From contig NZ_ATUF01000002.1 in assembly GCF_000420065.1 (NCBI RefSeq), positions 930,001 through 994,000 on the forward strand: DNA of 64,000 nt, in the 5' to 3' direction. The position numbers and the translations under genes are program-made. The notes under the pieces were generated by a model. The model saw only the letters and a program-made list of their open reading frames with translations. It made no database searches and was not told where the DNA came from. The DNA is from Varibaculum cambriense DSM 15806. GTDB taxonomy: Bacteria > Actinomycetota > Actinomycetes > Actinomycetales > Actinomycetaceae. The first letter of the stretch is position 1; each line of letters begins with the position of its first letter. Positions 25,327 to 34,080 of this stretch are shown piece after piece.

Positions 25327-26279
25327 GGGGTGTACTCCAAGAAAGGATCGTCTTTGGTAGTGCCAGATTCGGCCATCGCGCGCATCTTACGAGATCCGGC
25401 GGGTTTCTTATCTCCACCGGTACGCTCATCGAAACCACGACCGAAGTAGCTTTCAATATGACTTTGAATCACCATCAAAATCGAAGTAATCGTCAAATAC
25501 CAGATCGCTGCCACCAGCAATAGAGGGATCGGCAGGAATAGGCGCTGCCCGATGGTTTGGGTGGCGAAGGTAATCTCCAAAGTAAACGGCACTGCCAAGA
25601 CCAGGGAAGTGGTTTTCAGCATGGAAATGGTTTCATTGCCAGTGGGGGGAATAATTACCCGCATGGCTTGGGGCAAAATAATCCGCCGCAAAATCTGGCT
25701 GCGACGCATCCCTAGGGCGCGAGCGGCTTCTTCTTGCCCGGAATCTACCGCATTCAGGCCGGAACGCACGATTTCTGCCAGATATGCGCCCTCGTTAAGC
25801 CCTAGCCCTAAAATCGCGGCCACCGCGGGACTGATTACCGTGTTGGTATCAAAAGTCAGCAGTTCCGGGCCGAAAGGAACTCCTAGCGAGAGGGTGGAAT
25901 AAAGGGTGGGTAACATTCCCCAAAATAGCAGCTGAGTGTAGATAGGGGTTCCGCGGAAGAACCAAATATAGGTCCAGGAAACCCCTTTCATAATTGGGTT
26001 AGGGGACTGGCGCATAATCGCCATAGTCACTGCCAGGATCACCCCGATAAGCATGGAAACTACCGTTAAAATCAAGGTCCACATGATTCCGCGTAGTACC
26101 GTGGGGTGGAAGATGTATATGGCTACCTGATCCCAACGAAACTTTTCATTACTGACCAGGCCATGTACCAGCATGGCAGCCAGAATCAGCACTACAACCG
26201 CACTAACCAGGCGGCCCGGCGAAAATACCGGGCGCGGCCTGGTTAGCGTGGCGCCATCTTTCAGTTTTTGGCTATTCAT
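25323..26279 (-). CDS. Amino-acid ABC importer, permease (HisM/GlnP type)
   Basis: The 318-residue inner-membrane permease has about five or six helices from residue 25 to 270. The EAA loop reads [25 protein letters not shown] near 190-215, where it docks with the ATPase. The early helix motif [16 protein letters not shown] is typical of the HisM/QM subfamily. A hydrophilic C-terminal tail of about 45 residues follows the last helix. It starts 24 bases after the binding-protein stop and overlaps the ATPase gene. A homodimer is expected, as no second permease gene is present. Confidence 0.93.
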   Translation of the reverse strand: MNSQKLKDGATLTRPRPVFSPGRLVSAVVVLILAAMLVHGLVSNEKFRWDQVAIYIFHPTVLRGIMWTLILTVVSMLIGVILAVTMAIMRQSPNPIMKGVSWTYIWFFRGTPIYTQLLFWGMLPTLYSTLSLGVPFGPELLTFDTNTVISPAVAAILGLGLNEGAYLAEIVRSGLNAVDSGQEEAARALGMRRSQILRRIILPQAMRVIIPPTGNETISMLKTTSLVLAVPFTLEITFATQTIGQRLFLPIPLLLVAAIWYLTITSILMVIQSHIESYFGRGFDERTGGDKKPAGSRKMRAMAESGTTKDDPFLEYTP

Positions 26280-26303
26280 ATTTAAAGGTTAAGCCCTCGG
26301 ACG

Positions 26304-27221
26304 TTATTCGGAAACATTCGGGTTAATTACAGCCTTGTCCAGGATGAAGGAGTCGGCGCCGTAAACGGCGAAGATCTTCTTCAAAGTTCCGTCATCCATT
26401 AGTTTTTGTAGGGCTGCCTGCACGGCTTTCGCCAGTTGCTCGTTATTCTTATTGACTACTACGCCATGCTGAGCGGTCTCGAAGGCTTCACCGACGATTT
26501 CCAGTTCCCCGCCGCTCATCTTGACTGCGTATCCCACGACTGGCGAGTCGGCGAGCACCGCGTCATATTGGCCTCCGGTGACCTTGGGGACGATTTCGGT
26601 CTGCATCTTGTGCTCTTTTACGGTGACTGCCGGTTTTCCGTCCGCTTCGCACTGTTTGGAAATCTCTTTGATGGTTTCCTGCTGAGCGGTTCCAGTCTGT
26701 ACCCCAACGGTCTTGCCACAGGGGTTCTTAGGATCGAACTTCTTGGGGTTGCCCTTGGCTACTCCGTAGGAGAAGCCAAGTTCCGCATAGGAAACCATTT
26801 GAGTCTCGGCTTCCCGCTCCTTGGTGATGCTGAAACCAGAAACCCCGATGTCATATTTGGTGCCGATTTGCGGGATCAGGGAATCGAACTCGCCGTGGGT
26901 GGTGGTGCCGTCTTTTAGGCCCATAACTTTGGCAATGGCTTTGACCATGTCTACGTCGTAGCCGGTGGGGGTTTTGTTATCGGCTTTCATATATTCGGCG
27001 GGGGCGTAGTCCACTGAAGCGCCGTTCTTGAGAACTCCGGCCTTCTTGATGTTTGCTGGAACCAGCTTTGCGACTGCGGGATCGGTTTTAACAGTCGATA
27101 CGTCAAATCCTTTTTCTCCGGGATCATCTGCGGGGCCGGCAGCCTCGCTACCGGAGCTGCAGGCAGCTAAACCTAGCGAGGTGAGGGAAATGGCGGCGAG
27201 TGCCGCAAGTTTGCGTTTCAT
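26304..27221 (-). CDS. Amino-acid ABC importer, substrate-binding lipoprotein (family 3)
   Basis: The 305-residue exported lipoprotein has a signal peptide with lipobox (SLGLAACSS; lipid-bearing Cys at about residue 21). Family-3 binding-protein features follow: GYDVDMVKAIAKVMGL, the ligand-loop region VSGFSITKEREAETQMV, and GVQTGTAQQETIKEI for the second lobe. It is the first gene of the importer operon. The ligand is not evident; cationic or polar amino acids such as glutamine, arginine or cystine are all possible. It is divergent from the gene at 27419. Confidence 0.93.
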   Translation of the reverse strand: MKRKLAALAAISLTSLGLAACSSGSEAAGPADDPGEKGFDVSTVKTDPAVAKLVPANIKKAGVLKNGASVDYAPAEYMKADNKTPTGYDVDMVKAIAKVMGLKDGTTTHGEFDSLIPQIGTKYDIGVSGFSITKEREAETQMVSYAELGFSYGVAKGNPKKFDPKNPCGKTVGVQTGTAQQETIKEISKQCEADGKPAVTVKEHKMQTEIVPKVTGGQYDAVLADSPVVGYAVKMSGGELEIVGEAFETAQHGVVVNKNNEQLAKAVQAALQKLMDDGTLKKIFAVYGADSFILDKAVINPNVSE

Positions 27222-27418
27222 GATATCTCCAATCAGTAGGTCTGTAGAAAGTATGCAACGTTACGAATAATTATGCAAAATCCTGAGTGGGGTCTGTGGC
27301 GGGTATCTCTTTAAGGTTGCTTCTTGTGTGCAGTATTGCGGCTGTCTCAATCCCGATATTTCTTCGACGGGCAAGGATCTGCGTGCTCAGCGAAGCAAAA
27401 CCCCGATATGCTGGGGGC

Positions 27419-29704
27419 GTGAACAAACACTGCTCCCGCAGGTCTGGGTGGGTCATCTCCCTGTTGCTGATCGCCTTGGTGGTGACCCTTATCTACCCCC
27501 TTAACGCGCAGGCGCGCGAACATCCCCGCGTCCTCGTCCTTATTTCCTCCGGCCTGTCTTGGTCAGACGTTGATCCGACAGAAAAAGAGGGTAAAGAATT
27601 CTTAGACGCCCTCGGGGAAGCGAGGGTAGCCAACTTGACTCGCCATAACGCGGCTAAAATTACCTGTCCCTTAGATGGGTATCTAACTTTATCGACGGGC
27701 ATGCGAGTAACCCCCACTAAAGCCCGTTCCCAAGGGCATTGCCCCGAAATTCCTGCTCTGGATGACGGTGTTTTCTCTGCATCCGAGCTAAGAGAATGGC
27801 AAAAAGATGCCGCTCGACAAAATGAACAAGCCGTTCCCGGAACATTAGGGAAAAGTTTGGTTGAACAGGGTAAAAAGTTGGTGGCTATCGGTCCGGGAGC
27901 CCGCGTGGCGGCTATGGATGATGGTGGAAAGGTAGCTAACTATCGTTCGCGAGCAACTACCGAGGGGCTTACCTCCCAGGTAAAAACGGCTTTAGCGGAC
28001 GCCGAAGTCACCATTGTCGATGTAGGATCGGTGAGCCCGAATAGCGCTATCAAAGTTTCCCCCACTTCGTTAAACGCCACTCCCGCCGATGGGCTACCGG
28101 GAGCAGATAGAACGGAAAAACCTCGCAGTAAACAGGTTTTAGCCGCTCTTACTGCCGGTCTAAAAGCCGCTCAAGACGCTGATCTGGTTTTTGGTTTAGA
28201 TGTTGCCGATCATTCCGCCACGCCCCACTTAGGGATGGCATTTACCCGCGCACCCGGGGAAAATCCGGGAATAATTCGTTCCTCCTCTACTCGCCAGTTG
28301 GGGTTAGTCTCTACCGTTGACTTCACCAGTCGCATCCTCGAGGTCACCGGTGCTAATGCTCCTGAATATCTAGTGGGAGGAACCTTTAGCTCCGCGCGCG
28401 ACTATGGAATGGCCAGTAATCTAGACTGGCTGCGCAACCAAGCTCTGCGATCCGATCAGGCGAGTATTTTGCAGGCGCGCTTTATCGTGCTAACCGGGAT
28501 TATTTTATTAGCAGCGTTGGGGCTTTTGCTGGTTTTGCTGCGGCGGGAATATCTGGGGGTCTCTAGTCGCTCCCGTAAGGTAGTAGTGCTGCTTTGCCTG
28601 AGCGCCAGTTTGTTAGGGCCGGCCAGTTTCCTGGCGGCTAATATTCCGGCTGGTATCTTAGGGGGAACTGGTGGGAATTTTACTGCTAACGCCCTACAAA
28701 TGTCGGTTCCGCTCCTTACCGTGCAGTACTTCTTGTTGCTGCTTGCGATCGCAGCGGTCTTGGCGGCATTTTGTCTGGCCGTCGGAAAGGTTGTTGCCCG
28801 GCGCTGGCCTGGGTTGCAGTTTTCAGCTCCGATCCTGGTTGCTGCAGCTCTCGTGATCATCTGGTTGCTGGTTAGCTTGTTAACGGGATCCCCAGATCAA
28901 ATCTCTGCTATGTTCTCTTCGGCAGCCACTGCTGCTACTCGTTTCTACGGCCTCAACAACAATAAGTATTCTTTCTTATTCGCCGCGGTCTTAGCCCTAG
29001 AATGCCTGGTTTTAGCACCCGCAGCTGCCAGGTTCCCTCAGCGGCGCCACCGCTACTTTATCTACGGTTTTACGCTCCTAGCTGTAGCGGTAATCCTAGA
29101 TGGCTTCCCCTGGCTAGGAGCCGATGTAGGCGGACCACTAGCGATGGTCCTCGGGGTAGGGATTACTTTGAACTGGGTGCTAGGTAAAAAGGTGGGGCCA
29201 GGAAAAGTAATGGCGCTGATAGTCGCCGCATTTTTGGCCTCGAGCTTATTTGTATTGGTAGACAAGCTAGCTAGCCCCCCTGCCCGCACTCACTTTGGGC
29301 GTTTTATTTCCGAGGTCGCTAACGGAGGCGGCGGAATTATTGTGAAGCGCAAAGCCGAAGCCATGGTTAATACCTTCGGTGGACCCCTCATCTTCACGGT
29401 TTTGGTAATCCTGGGAGCTGGGCTAGCTATCTGGTACCTTATTAAACGCAAACGACGCACCAGCGCAGATGCAAGCCGTCCCCCCGCGCGTTTTGATGGG
29501 GGCTTGTCGGCTTTGAATCGCATTCCGGGGGCAGCCTATTTTGCCAAGGGAGTGTTGCTTACCTCCGTACTGGCGGCACTAACCAATGATTCTGGGGCTC
29601 TGATCCTAGTTTGTGCGGGATTATTTACCCTTCCGGCTCTCGACGCCATGCTGATCTTAAGTGCCCGGGAAAATCTCCCACTGCAAAAAACCAAGAAGCT
29701 ATAG
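27419..29704 (+). CDS. Polytopic membrane protein with an extracytoplasmic AlkP-like domain
   Basis: The protein has about 761 residues if started at GTG 27419, giving a signal-like helix (WVISLLLIALVVTLIYPLNAQA). The frame is open back to 27287. Residues about 35-330 resemble the alkaline-phosphatase-like superfamily in the form found in many actinobacteria: RVLVLISSGLSWSDVD, KITCPLDGYLTLSTGMR, and PHLGMAFTRAP followed by STRQLGLVSTVDFTSRILE. About ten membrane helices follow. I know of no assigned function for this group, and the metal-binding residues of true phosphatases are not clearly all present. It lies between the importer and tRNA genes. A -10-like TATGCT seven bases before the GTG might mean a leaderless message. 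Confidence 0.7.
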   Translation: MNKHCSRRSGWVISLLLIALVVTLIYPLNAQAREHPRVLVLISSGLSWSDVDPTEKEGKEFLDALGEARVANLTRHNAAKITCPLDGYLTLSTGMRVTPTKARSQGHCPEIPALDDGVFSASELREWQKDAARQNEQAVPGTLGKSLVEQGKKLVAIGPGARVAAMDDGGKVANYRSRATTEGLTSQVKTALADAEVTIVDVGSVSPNSAIKVSPTSLNATPADGLPGADRTEKPRSKQVLAALTAGLKAAQDADLVFGLDVADHSATPHLGMAFTRAPGENPGIIRSSSTRQLGLVSTVDFTSRILEVTGANAPEYLVGGTFSSARDYGMASNLDWLRNQALRSDQASILQARFIVLTGIILLAALGLLLVLLRREYLGVSSRSRKVVVLLCLSASLLGPASFLAANIPAGILGGTGGNFTANALQMSVPLLTVQYFLLLLAIAAVLAAFCLAVGKVVARRWPGLQFSAPILVAAALVIIWLLVSLLTGSPDQISAMFSSAATAATRFYGLNNNKYSFLFAAVLALECLVLAPAAARFPQRRHRYFIYGFTLLAVAVILDGFPWLGADVGGPLAMVLGVGITLNWVLGKKVGPGKVMALIVAAFLASSLFVLVDKLASPPARTHFGRFISEVANGGGGIIVKRKAEAMVNTFGGPLIFTVLVILGAGLAIWYLIKRKRRTSADASRPPARFDGGLSALNRIPGAAYFAKGVLLTSVLAALTNDSGALILVCAGLFTLPALDAMLILSARENLPLQKTKKL

Positions 29705-29804
29705 GCGAAATAATCAAAATTCGGTGAAGTCGGTAACTTTCCTCCCTAGAGTTTTTGTATGCTTAACTCCGTTTGATAGTCTTTTGAGGTGCCTGAGTGC
29801 ACGA

Positions 29805-29886
29805 GGCGGGTTACCCAAGCGGCCAAAGGGATCTGACTGTAAATCAGCCGGCGTAGCCTTCGGGGGTTCGAATCCCTCACCCGCCA
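29805..29886 (+). tRNA. tRNA-Tyr (GTA)
   Basis: The acceptor arms GGCGGGT (29805-29811) and ACCCGCC (29879-29885) pair fully, with discriminator A. The anticodon loop CTGTAAA reads GTA. There is a long variable arm, as in bacterial tRNA-Tyr, and TTCGAAT in the T loop. The CCA end is only partly encoded. Confidence 0.96.
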
Positions 29887-29980
29887 CGGTGCTAAGTTTT
29901 CGGACTTAGCGGCAATAAGGTAAACTGCTAGCTGGTAGTACGGAGTAAATTCCGTTTAACCAGCAGGTATGTTGGCTGTT

Positions 29981-30053
29981 GCCCCGATAGCTCAGTAGGC
30001 AGAGCGTCTCCATGGTAAGGAGAAGGTCCAGGGTTCAAATCCCTGTCGGGGCT
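29981..30053 (+). tRNA. tRNA-Thr (GGT)
   Basis: GCCCCGA (29981-29987) pairs with TCGGGGC (30046-30052), with discriminator T. The anticodon stem TCTCC/GGAGA encloses loop ATGGTAA, anticodon GGT. The T loop is TTCAAAT. Confidence 0.96.
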
Positions 30054-30082
30054 CTAGGGTTTGTGTTTGCAGATCCTCAAGC

Positions 30083-30156
30083 GGCGGGGTAGCTCAGTTG
30101 GTGAGAGCGCACGACTCATAATCGTGAGGTCGCGGGTTCGAACCCCGCCCTCGCTA
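30083..30156 (+). tRNA. tRNA-Met (CAT), elongator type
   Basis: The acceptor GGCGGGG (30083-30089) pairs with CCTCGCT (30149-30155) with two G-U pairs, including the first pair; the discriminator is A. The anticodon loop CTCATAA reads CAT. The first acceptor pair forms, so it is not the initiator. Position next to rpmG is the common place for elongator tRNA-Met in actinobacteria. A lysidine-modified tRNA-Ile is less likely but not excluded. Confidence 0.92.
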
Positions 30157-30224
30157 CTTTTCAATTTCGGTTGAAATAGGAAATGCCGCTAATCGGGCGG
30201 CCCGAGACACAGAGGTAAGTAAGA

Positions 30225-30395
30225 ATGGCCAGCAAGTCGTCCGACGTACGTCCTAAGATCACTCTGGCGTGCAGTGAATGCAAAGAGCGTAACTACATCA
30301 CCAAGAAGAACCGCCGGAATAATCCGGATCGCTTGGAACTGATGAAGTACTGTCCGCGTTGCCGTAAGTCGACTTCGCACAAAGAGACCCGCTAA
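30225..30395 (+). CDS. rpmG: 50S ribosomal protein L33
   Basis: The 56-residue basic protein begins [19 protein letters not shown]. It has two Cys pairs, CSEC (residues 16-19) and CPRC (residues 43-46), so it is the zinc-binding (C+) form of L33. A weak ribosome site (AGAGGTAAG) precedes the ATG. It follows tRNA-Thr and tRNA-Met as in other actinobacteria, where secE and nusG usually come next, but here it is followed by terminators and unrelated genes. Because it has the C+ form, a second Cys-free copy may exist elsewhere under zinc control. Confidence 0.96.
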   Translation: MASKSSDVRPKITLACSECKERNYITKKNRRNNPDRLELMKYCPRCRKSTSHKETR

Positions 30396-30547
30396 CTTCG
30401 GGAACATTGGTAGCTGCTGTCAGTTAGGATTAGAAACACTTTATTCCTGTGTCCGATATCCACCGGATTCGTAAAACCCGACAACCAGTAGCTTAGCTAA
30501 ATAAAAAAATAATAAAGTTTAGCCTCCGCGCTAAACTCATAGGCTTG

Positions 30548-30598
30548 ATAGTAAATGGTTGGGGGTCGCCCTCGCGGCGACCCCCAACCATTTACTAT
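30548..30598. terminator. Very long bidirectional terminator after rpmG
   Basis: A perfect 23-bp stem (30548-30570 with 30576-30598) around a five-base loop is G/C-rich at its top and A/T-rich at its base, with TTTAATTTT on the right. It serves rpmG on the plus strand and may serve the convergent iolE-like gene. Confidence 0.85.
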
Positions 30599-30611
30599 TT
30601 TAATTTTAGCG

Positions 30612-30653
30612 ATTACCGGGGTTAATACCTCTGCGAGTATTAACCCCGGTAAT
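30612..30653. terminator. Second bidirectional terminator hairpin
   Basis: A perfect 17-bp stem (30612-30628 with 30637-30653) around an eight-base loop lies 14 bases before the stop of the leftward iolE-like gene. Read on the minus strand, TAATCGCTAAAATT follows, so it probably ends that operon. Confidence 0.75.
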
Positions 30654-30666
30654 GCTTAATAGGCCT

Positions 30667-31530
30667 TTAGCCAGCCAGTTTTTGCAGTGCCTTCAAAGAC
30701 TTTTCGGCATTAACTTTCGGGCCACCACCAGCGGGAGGCTCCTCGTCAATCATGATGTCTTGTTCCAGCACGTAGTAGCCGTCGAAGCCGGCCTTATCCA
30801 GTTCCGCCACAATGGTGCCAAAGTTAATATCGCCTTCACCGATAGGAGCAAACATGCCGGCTTTAACGCCCTGAGACCAGGTGATCTCACCGGGTAGCAG
30901 TTTGTCGGTCATTTCCTTGTGTACGTCCTTCGCGTGAACGATCACGGTACGACCGGGGTATTCCTTAACGATTGCCTCCGGATCACAGCCGCCACAGATC
31001 ATGTGGCCGGTGTCCAAGCACAGCGCCACCTTTGATTCGTCCAGCATCTTGCGGATCTCGCTGTCGTTTTGGATCATGGTTCCCCAGTGAGGATGCACGC
31101 AAGCTTTCACTCCGGCTTCGGCGCAAACATCACTGATCCGATCTAAGTTCCCGAACAGAGTCTTCCATCCTTCATCATCTAGTACCGGGCGATCATCATA
31201 ACCGTCACGGCCAGAATCAGCAGCCAGAATCAAGTATTCGCCACCGGCAACTTTAAAGGCTTCGAGCTCTTTCTTTACCGAAGGAATCGGGTCAATCTCG
31301 GGGTCGTGCATAATTGCCAGGAAGAAAGCTCCCACCGGCTTCAAATCGTACTTGCTAACTTCTTCGGCGCGAGCGGCGGCCTCAATCGGCAACCAACCCT
31401 GAGGGCCGAATTCGGTAGCGGTTAAACCGATTTCTTTCATCTCCGTCAGCACCCGCTGAGGGGTCATCTGGTATCCCCAACCTGGTACTTCACATACGCC
31501 CCAAGAAATGGGAGCTCCCGCAATCTTCAT
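30667..31530 (-). CDS. Sugar-phosphate isomerase/epimerase family protein, IolE-like
   Basis: The 287-residue TIM-barrel protein begins KIAGAPISWGVCEVPGWGYQ, the opening typical of inosose dehydratase (IolE) and close relatives. Metal-site candidates are CVHPHWGTM (about residue 145), LCLDTGHMICGG (about 178), IVHAKDV (about 205) and YVLEQDIM near 253. It follows the iolG-like gene on the same strand after a 145-base gap that contains a hairpin and an imperfect palindrome (31554-31581), so it may have its own promoter. No iolB, iolC or iolD lies nearby. It may act in inositol or another cyclitol or sugar pathway. Confidence 0.8.
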   Translation of the reverse strand: MKIAGAPISWGVCEVPGWGYQMTPQRVLTEMKEIGLTATEFGPQGWLPIEAAARAEEVSKYDLKPVGAFFLAIMHDPEIDPIPSVKKELEAFKVAGGEYLILAADSGRDGYDDRPVLDDEGWKTLFGNLDRISDVCAEAGVKACVHPHWGTMIQNDSEIRKMLDESKVALCLDTGHMICGGCDPEAIVKEYPGRTVIVHAKDVHKEMTDKLLPGEITWSQGVKAGMFAPIGEGDINFGTIVAELDKAGFDGYYVLEQDIMIDEEPPAGGGPKVNAEKSLKALQKLAG

Positions 31531-31553
31531 ATTTTTCCTCCATTGGTTTTTGT

Positions 31554-31581
31554 ACAGGTAGATAGCAGATATCTAACCTGT
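31554..31581. promoter_or_regulatory. Imperfect palindrome upstream of the iolE-like gene
   Basis: ACAGGTAGATA at the left and TATCTAACCTGT at the right are complementary except for a one-base offset. The palindrome is centred about 37 bases before the start codon, a usual place for a repressor operator. The regulator is unknown. Confidence 0.4.
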
Positions 31582-31616
31582 TTAAATCTTTTTATCTATT
31601 AATATTGTTGTCTGAT

Positions 31617-31643
31617 AAGACGCTCCTGGTTACCGGGCGTCTT
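31617..31643. terminator. Hairpin between iolG-like and iolE-like genes
   Basis: AAGACGC (31617-31623) pairs with GCGTCTT (31637-31643), with CC/GG pairs inside after a one-base bulge. It lies 33 bases beyond the stop of the leftward iolG-like gene. No strong T run follows, so termination may be partial. Confidence 0.45.
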
Positions 31644-31675
31644 CCTTAATATGTATTGGAAACCTGTCCGGTAGC

Positions 31676-32668
31676 CTATTGACCGACCTTGACCGGGCGC
31701 TGTTCACGAGCTGACTTTTCCGCTGCTTCTGCTAGCAGCAAAGCCTGCGCACCATCCTCGATGGAGGGGGTAGGCTTGCCGCCTTCTTTAACTATGGAAA
31801 TGAACTGGTTTAGCTCGGACGCATAGGCATCGGCATAGCGAGTCAGGAAGAAGTCCAGATAAGGTTCGCGCGATAGCGAGTAGCTATCTTTAGAAAGCGA
31901 GACAGTAGTGGGACGCTGATTGTCGGCATTTAGCTGTCCATCATGTCCGGTTACCTCTAGACGCTGGTCATAGCCAGTAGCGCAATGACGATTATTGATA
32001 ATCGTGGCTACTGCTCCCGACTTAGCGGTTAGTACAATCACCGCGGCGTCATAGTCGTTGCAAGCCGCGATTTCCGGATCCAAGTTCTGCGGGATGGTAG
32101 TGACGGTATCAATGTCACCCAGCAAGAAACGTGCCATGTCGAAATCATGGATGGTCATATCCTTGAAGATTCCCCCGGAAACTTTAATGTAGTCCGCAGG
32201 AGGAGCCGCCGGGTCACGTGAAATAATGGTTACTTGCTCAACCTTGCCAATTTCACCCTTATCCATCAGCTCTTTTACCCGCGCAAAAGAGGGGTCAAAA
32301 CGACGGTTGAAGCCCAACATCACCGTGGGATCCAGCCCCTTGAGTGCCTCGCGCAGTTCTTCGACTTTCGCGGTCTCCATGGCAACGGGTTTTTCGCAGA
32401 GCGCAGCTTTACCAGATTTAGCCGCAGCGATGATATGCGGGACGTGTAGCGGCGTGGGAGAGCCGATGATCACCGCATCGATATCAGGGTTATCCCAAAT
32501 TTCTTTTTCGTCGGTTACTCCGCGTCCGCCGTATTCTTTAGCGAGTTCGTCAGCCGCTTCTTGGCGGATATCAAAAACTACTTCTAGAGAAGCATCGGGG
32601 TTGGCCGCCAGGGTTTTAGCGTGAACATGACCGATACGTCCGGCTCCCAATAAACCAAATTTCAACAT
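31676..32668 (-). CDS. iolG: Gfo/Idh/MocA oxidoreductase, inositol 2-dehydrogenase-like
   Basis: The 330-residue NAD-dependent dehydrogenase has the Rossmann loop FGLLGAGRIGHVHAKTL at residues 4-20, the catalytic-Lys motif LCEKPVAMET near 93, and GGIFKDMTIHDFDMARFLLG near 165 with the active-site Asp and His. These match IolG-type inositol dehydrogenases, which oxidise myo-inositol to scyllo-inosose. The pairing with an IolE-like dehydratase supports a cyclitol role. The rest of the iol pathway is missing here, so the substrate may differ. Confidence 0.85.
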   Translation of the reverse strand: MLKFGLLGAGRIGHVHAKTLAANPDASLEVVFDIRQEAADELAKEYGGRGVTDEKEIWDNPDIDAVIIGSPTPLHVPHIIAAAKSGKAALCEKPVAMETAKVEELREALKGLDPTVMLGFNRRFDPSFARVKELMDKGEIGKVEQVTIISRDPAAPPADYIKVSGGIFKDMTIHDFDMARFLLGDIDTVTTIPQNLDPEIAACNDYDAAVIVLTAKSGAVATIINNRHCATGYDQRLEVTGHDGQLNADNQRPTTVSLSKDSYSLSREPYLDFFLTRYADAYASELNQFISIVKEGGKPTPSIEDGAQALLLAEAAEKSAREQRPVKVGQ

Positions 32669-32707
32669 AAAACAACTCTGTTCTCTGCAGGGGAGTAACT
32701 AGCTCCC

Positions 32708-32759
32708 GTTCCTTTGTCCTTACATTAATCAAGAATAAAGGAACAAATCCGGAATGTAA
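32708..32759. promoter_or_regulatory. Two interleaved inverted repeats upstream of iolG
   Basis: GTTCCTTT (32708-32715) is inverted as AAAGGAAC (32737-32744), and TTACATT (32720-32726) as AATGTAA (32753-32759). They lie 40-90 bases before the leftward iolG start, where a regulator or a structured leader could act. No known consensus was recognised. Confidence 0.3.
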
Positions 32760-32904
32760 ATACATAAACAAAAATATTTCGGTAACCCCGATATCAATTT
32801 TGTTACGCAGGCACTACCCGGTCAGACTAAGGAGAGGTAACTAGCCTTCGCTAGCAGGAGGACGCATGCCGGCGCCCTCGAAAAGAAAAAATCAAATAAA
32901 AACG

Positions 32905-33174
32905 CTACTTCCAGCGCAGTAGCATTAAAAAGCCCCCGAAGGCCACGCCTAGGCCTAAAGCGAGGTTCCAGTTACCGGCGCCTGGAATCGGGTAGGCGCC
33001 CGAAGAAATATAGTAAACCACTACCAACACCAGACCGAGGAGCATTAACGCCACCGAAAGCGGAGCCCACCAACTGGGAGAAGGTGTCATATCAGCAGCC
33101 CAAGATTTGTTTAGCTCCTCTGGCTGTTGTTCGCGGTGGGGCTTAGCGCCTTTGCGTTTACGAGACTCCGGCAC
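32905..33174 (-). CDS. crgA: Cell division protein CrgA
   Basis: The 89-residue protein has a basic cytosolic N-terminus (MPESRKRKGAKP) and two membrane helices (about residues 37-57 and 70-87), with the family motif PSPSWWAPLSVALMLLGLV. CrgA is an actinobacterial divisome and growth-site regulator that interacts with FtsZ, FtsQ and PbpA-type proteins. It starts with GTG after a strong TGGAGGT site. Its place next to the sortase and pknB cluster is the usual one. Confidence 0.94.
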   Translation of the reverse strand: MPESRKRKGAKPHREQQPEELNKSWAADMTPSPSWWAPLSVALMLLGLVLVVVYYISSGAYPIPGAGNWNLALGLGVAFGGFLMLLRWK

Positions 33175-33327
33175 GAGGTGACCTCCAAAAGTTGGTTTTT
33201 ACTAGCTAGCTTCATTCTAATGTCAATGACGCTGGAGACCTAGTTAGATCCGTTTTCCGGTAAATTAAGCTTAGGATGATACCAGGACGAATCGTCCAGA
33301 ACTCACAGTAATCGAATTCGGAAGAAT

Positions 33328-34080
33328 ATGAGCAGGAAAACCAAGCAAGCGAGGACTGCCACCAAAAAACGTCGGCACCGCTTCGATCCCATCGCGGCTT
33401 TAGGCGAGCTTTTAATCATCATGGGATTACTTGCCGGGCTTTTCGCGTTCTGGGATGTTTTTGTCACCGACTGGCAGGTAGCGAGCTATAACCAGAAAGC
33501 TTTGAGCTCGTTCCAGCAAGCCAATAAGCCCTGCCCTAATCGTATTTCTAAGGATGAACGTACTAGCGCTCCTCCCAGTGTGGGAATCAAGCAGGAAAAC
33601 GAAACCTTAGGGGCGCTGCATGTTCCGAAATGGAACTATATGGTGGTTCCGGTTAAGGAAGGAACCACCCAAACCATTTTGAATACCGGGGCTGCCGGAC
33701 ACTATGAAACGACCGCGCTGCCGGGACAAATCGGGAACTTTTCGGTTGCCGCCCACCGCCGTTCCTTTGGATCAAACTTCCGTCGGATCGATGTGTTAAA
33801 ACCCGGGGATACCGTGGTGATGGAGACCGCAAATGAGTGGCTAATCTATAAGGTTAGAGACCACAAGATTGTGCTTCCTACCCAATCGGACGTGATCTTA
33901 CCGGTGCCAGAAAAACCGGGAGTCCAACCTACAGAGCGGCTGATGACTATGACTACTTGCAACCCAGAGTACGGTAACTGGGAGCGGTATATCGTGCATC
34001 TAACCTTCAATCACTGGGTGCCCAGAGATAGCGGCATCCCCAAGGAACTGGCAGAAGGAGGTAACGCATGTGCGGGCTGA
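33328..34080 (+). CDS. Class E sortase
   Basis: The 250-residue protein has an N-terminal basic tail and one membrane anchor (about residues 27-47), then the sortase beta-barrel outside. Catalytic residues are His in VAAHRRSFGSNF (about 148), Cys in LMTMTTCNPEYG (about 211) and Arg in NWERYIVHL (about 220). Class E sortases usually join LAXTG-type proteins to the wall or process pili. No substrate with a sortase motif is encoded in the window. The neighbouring crgA-pknB context is the standard actinobacterial location. Its end overlaps the next small gene by 13 bases. Confidence 0.93.
   Translation: MSRKTKQARTATKKRRHRFDPIAALGELLIIMGLLAGLFAFWDVFVTDWQVASYNQKALSSFQQANKPCPNRISKDERTSAPPSVGIKQENETLGALHVPKWNYMVVPVKEGTTQTILNTGAAGHYETTALPGQIGNFSVAAHRRSFGSNFRRIDVLKPGDTVVMETANEWLIYKVRDHKIVLPTQSDVILPVPEKPGVQPTERLMTMTTCNPEYGNWERYIVHLTFNHWVPRDSGIPKELAEGGNACAG

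Noticed and set aside
30083-30156. tRNA-Met considered as initiator tRNA because of a weak first pair
   Set aside because: The first pair is G-U, not the unpaired C-A of initiators, and the gene context is that of the elongator.
30189-30407. A minus-strand 72-codon frame over rpmG
   Set aside because: The plus strand encodes a clear L33 with both CxxC pairs.
32866-32922. An 18-codon ORF after AGGAGG between iolG and crgA
   Set aside because: Very short, spacing of only four bases, and runs antisense into the end of crgA next to a small hairpin.
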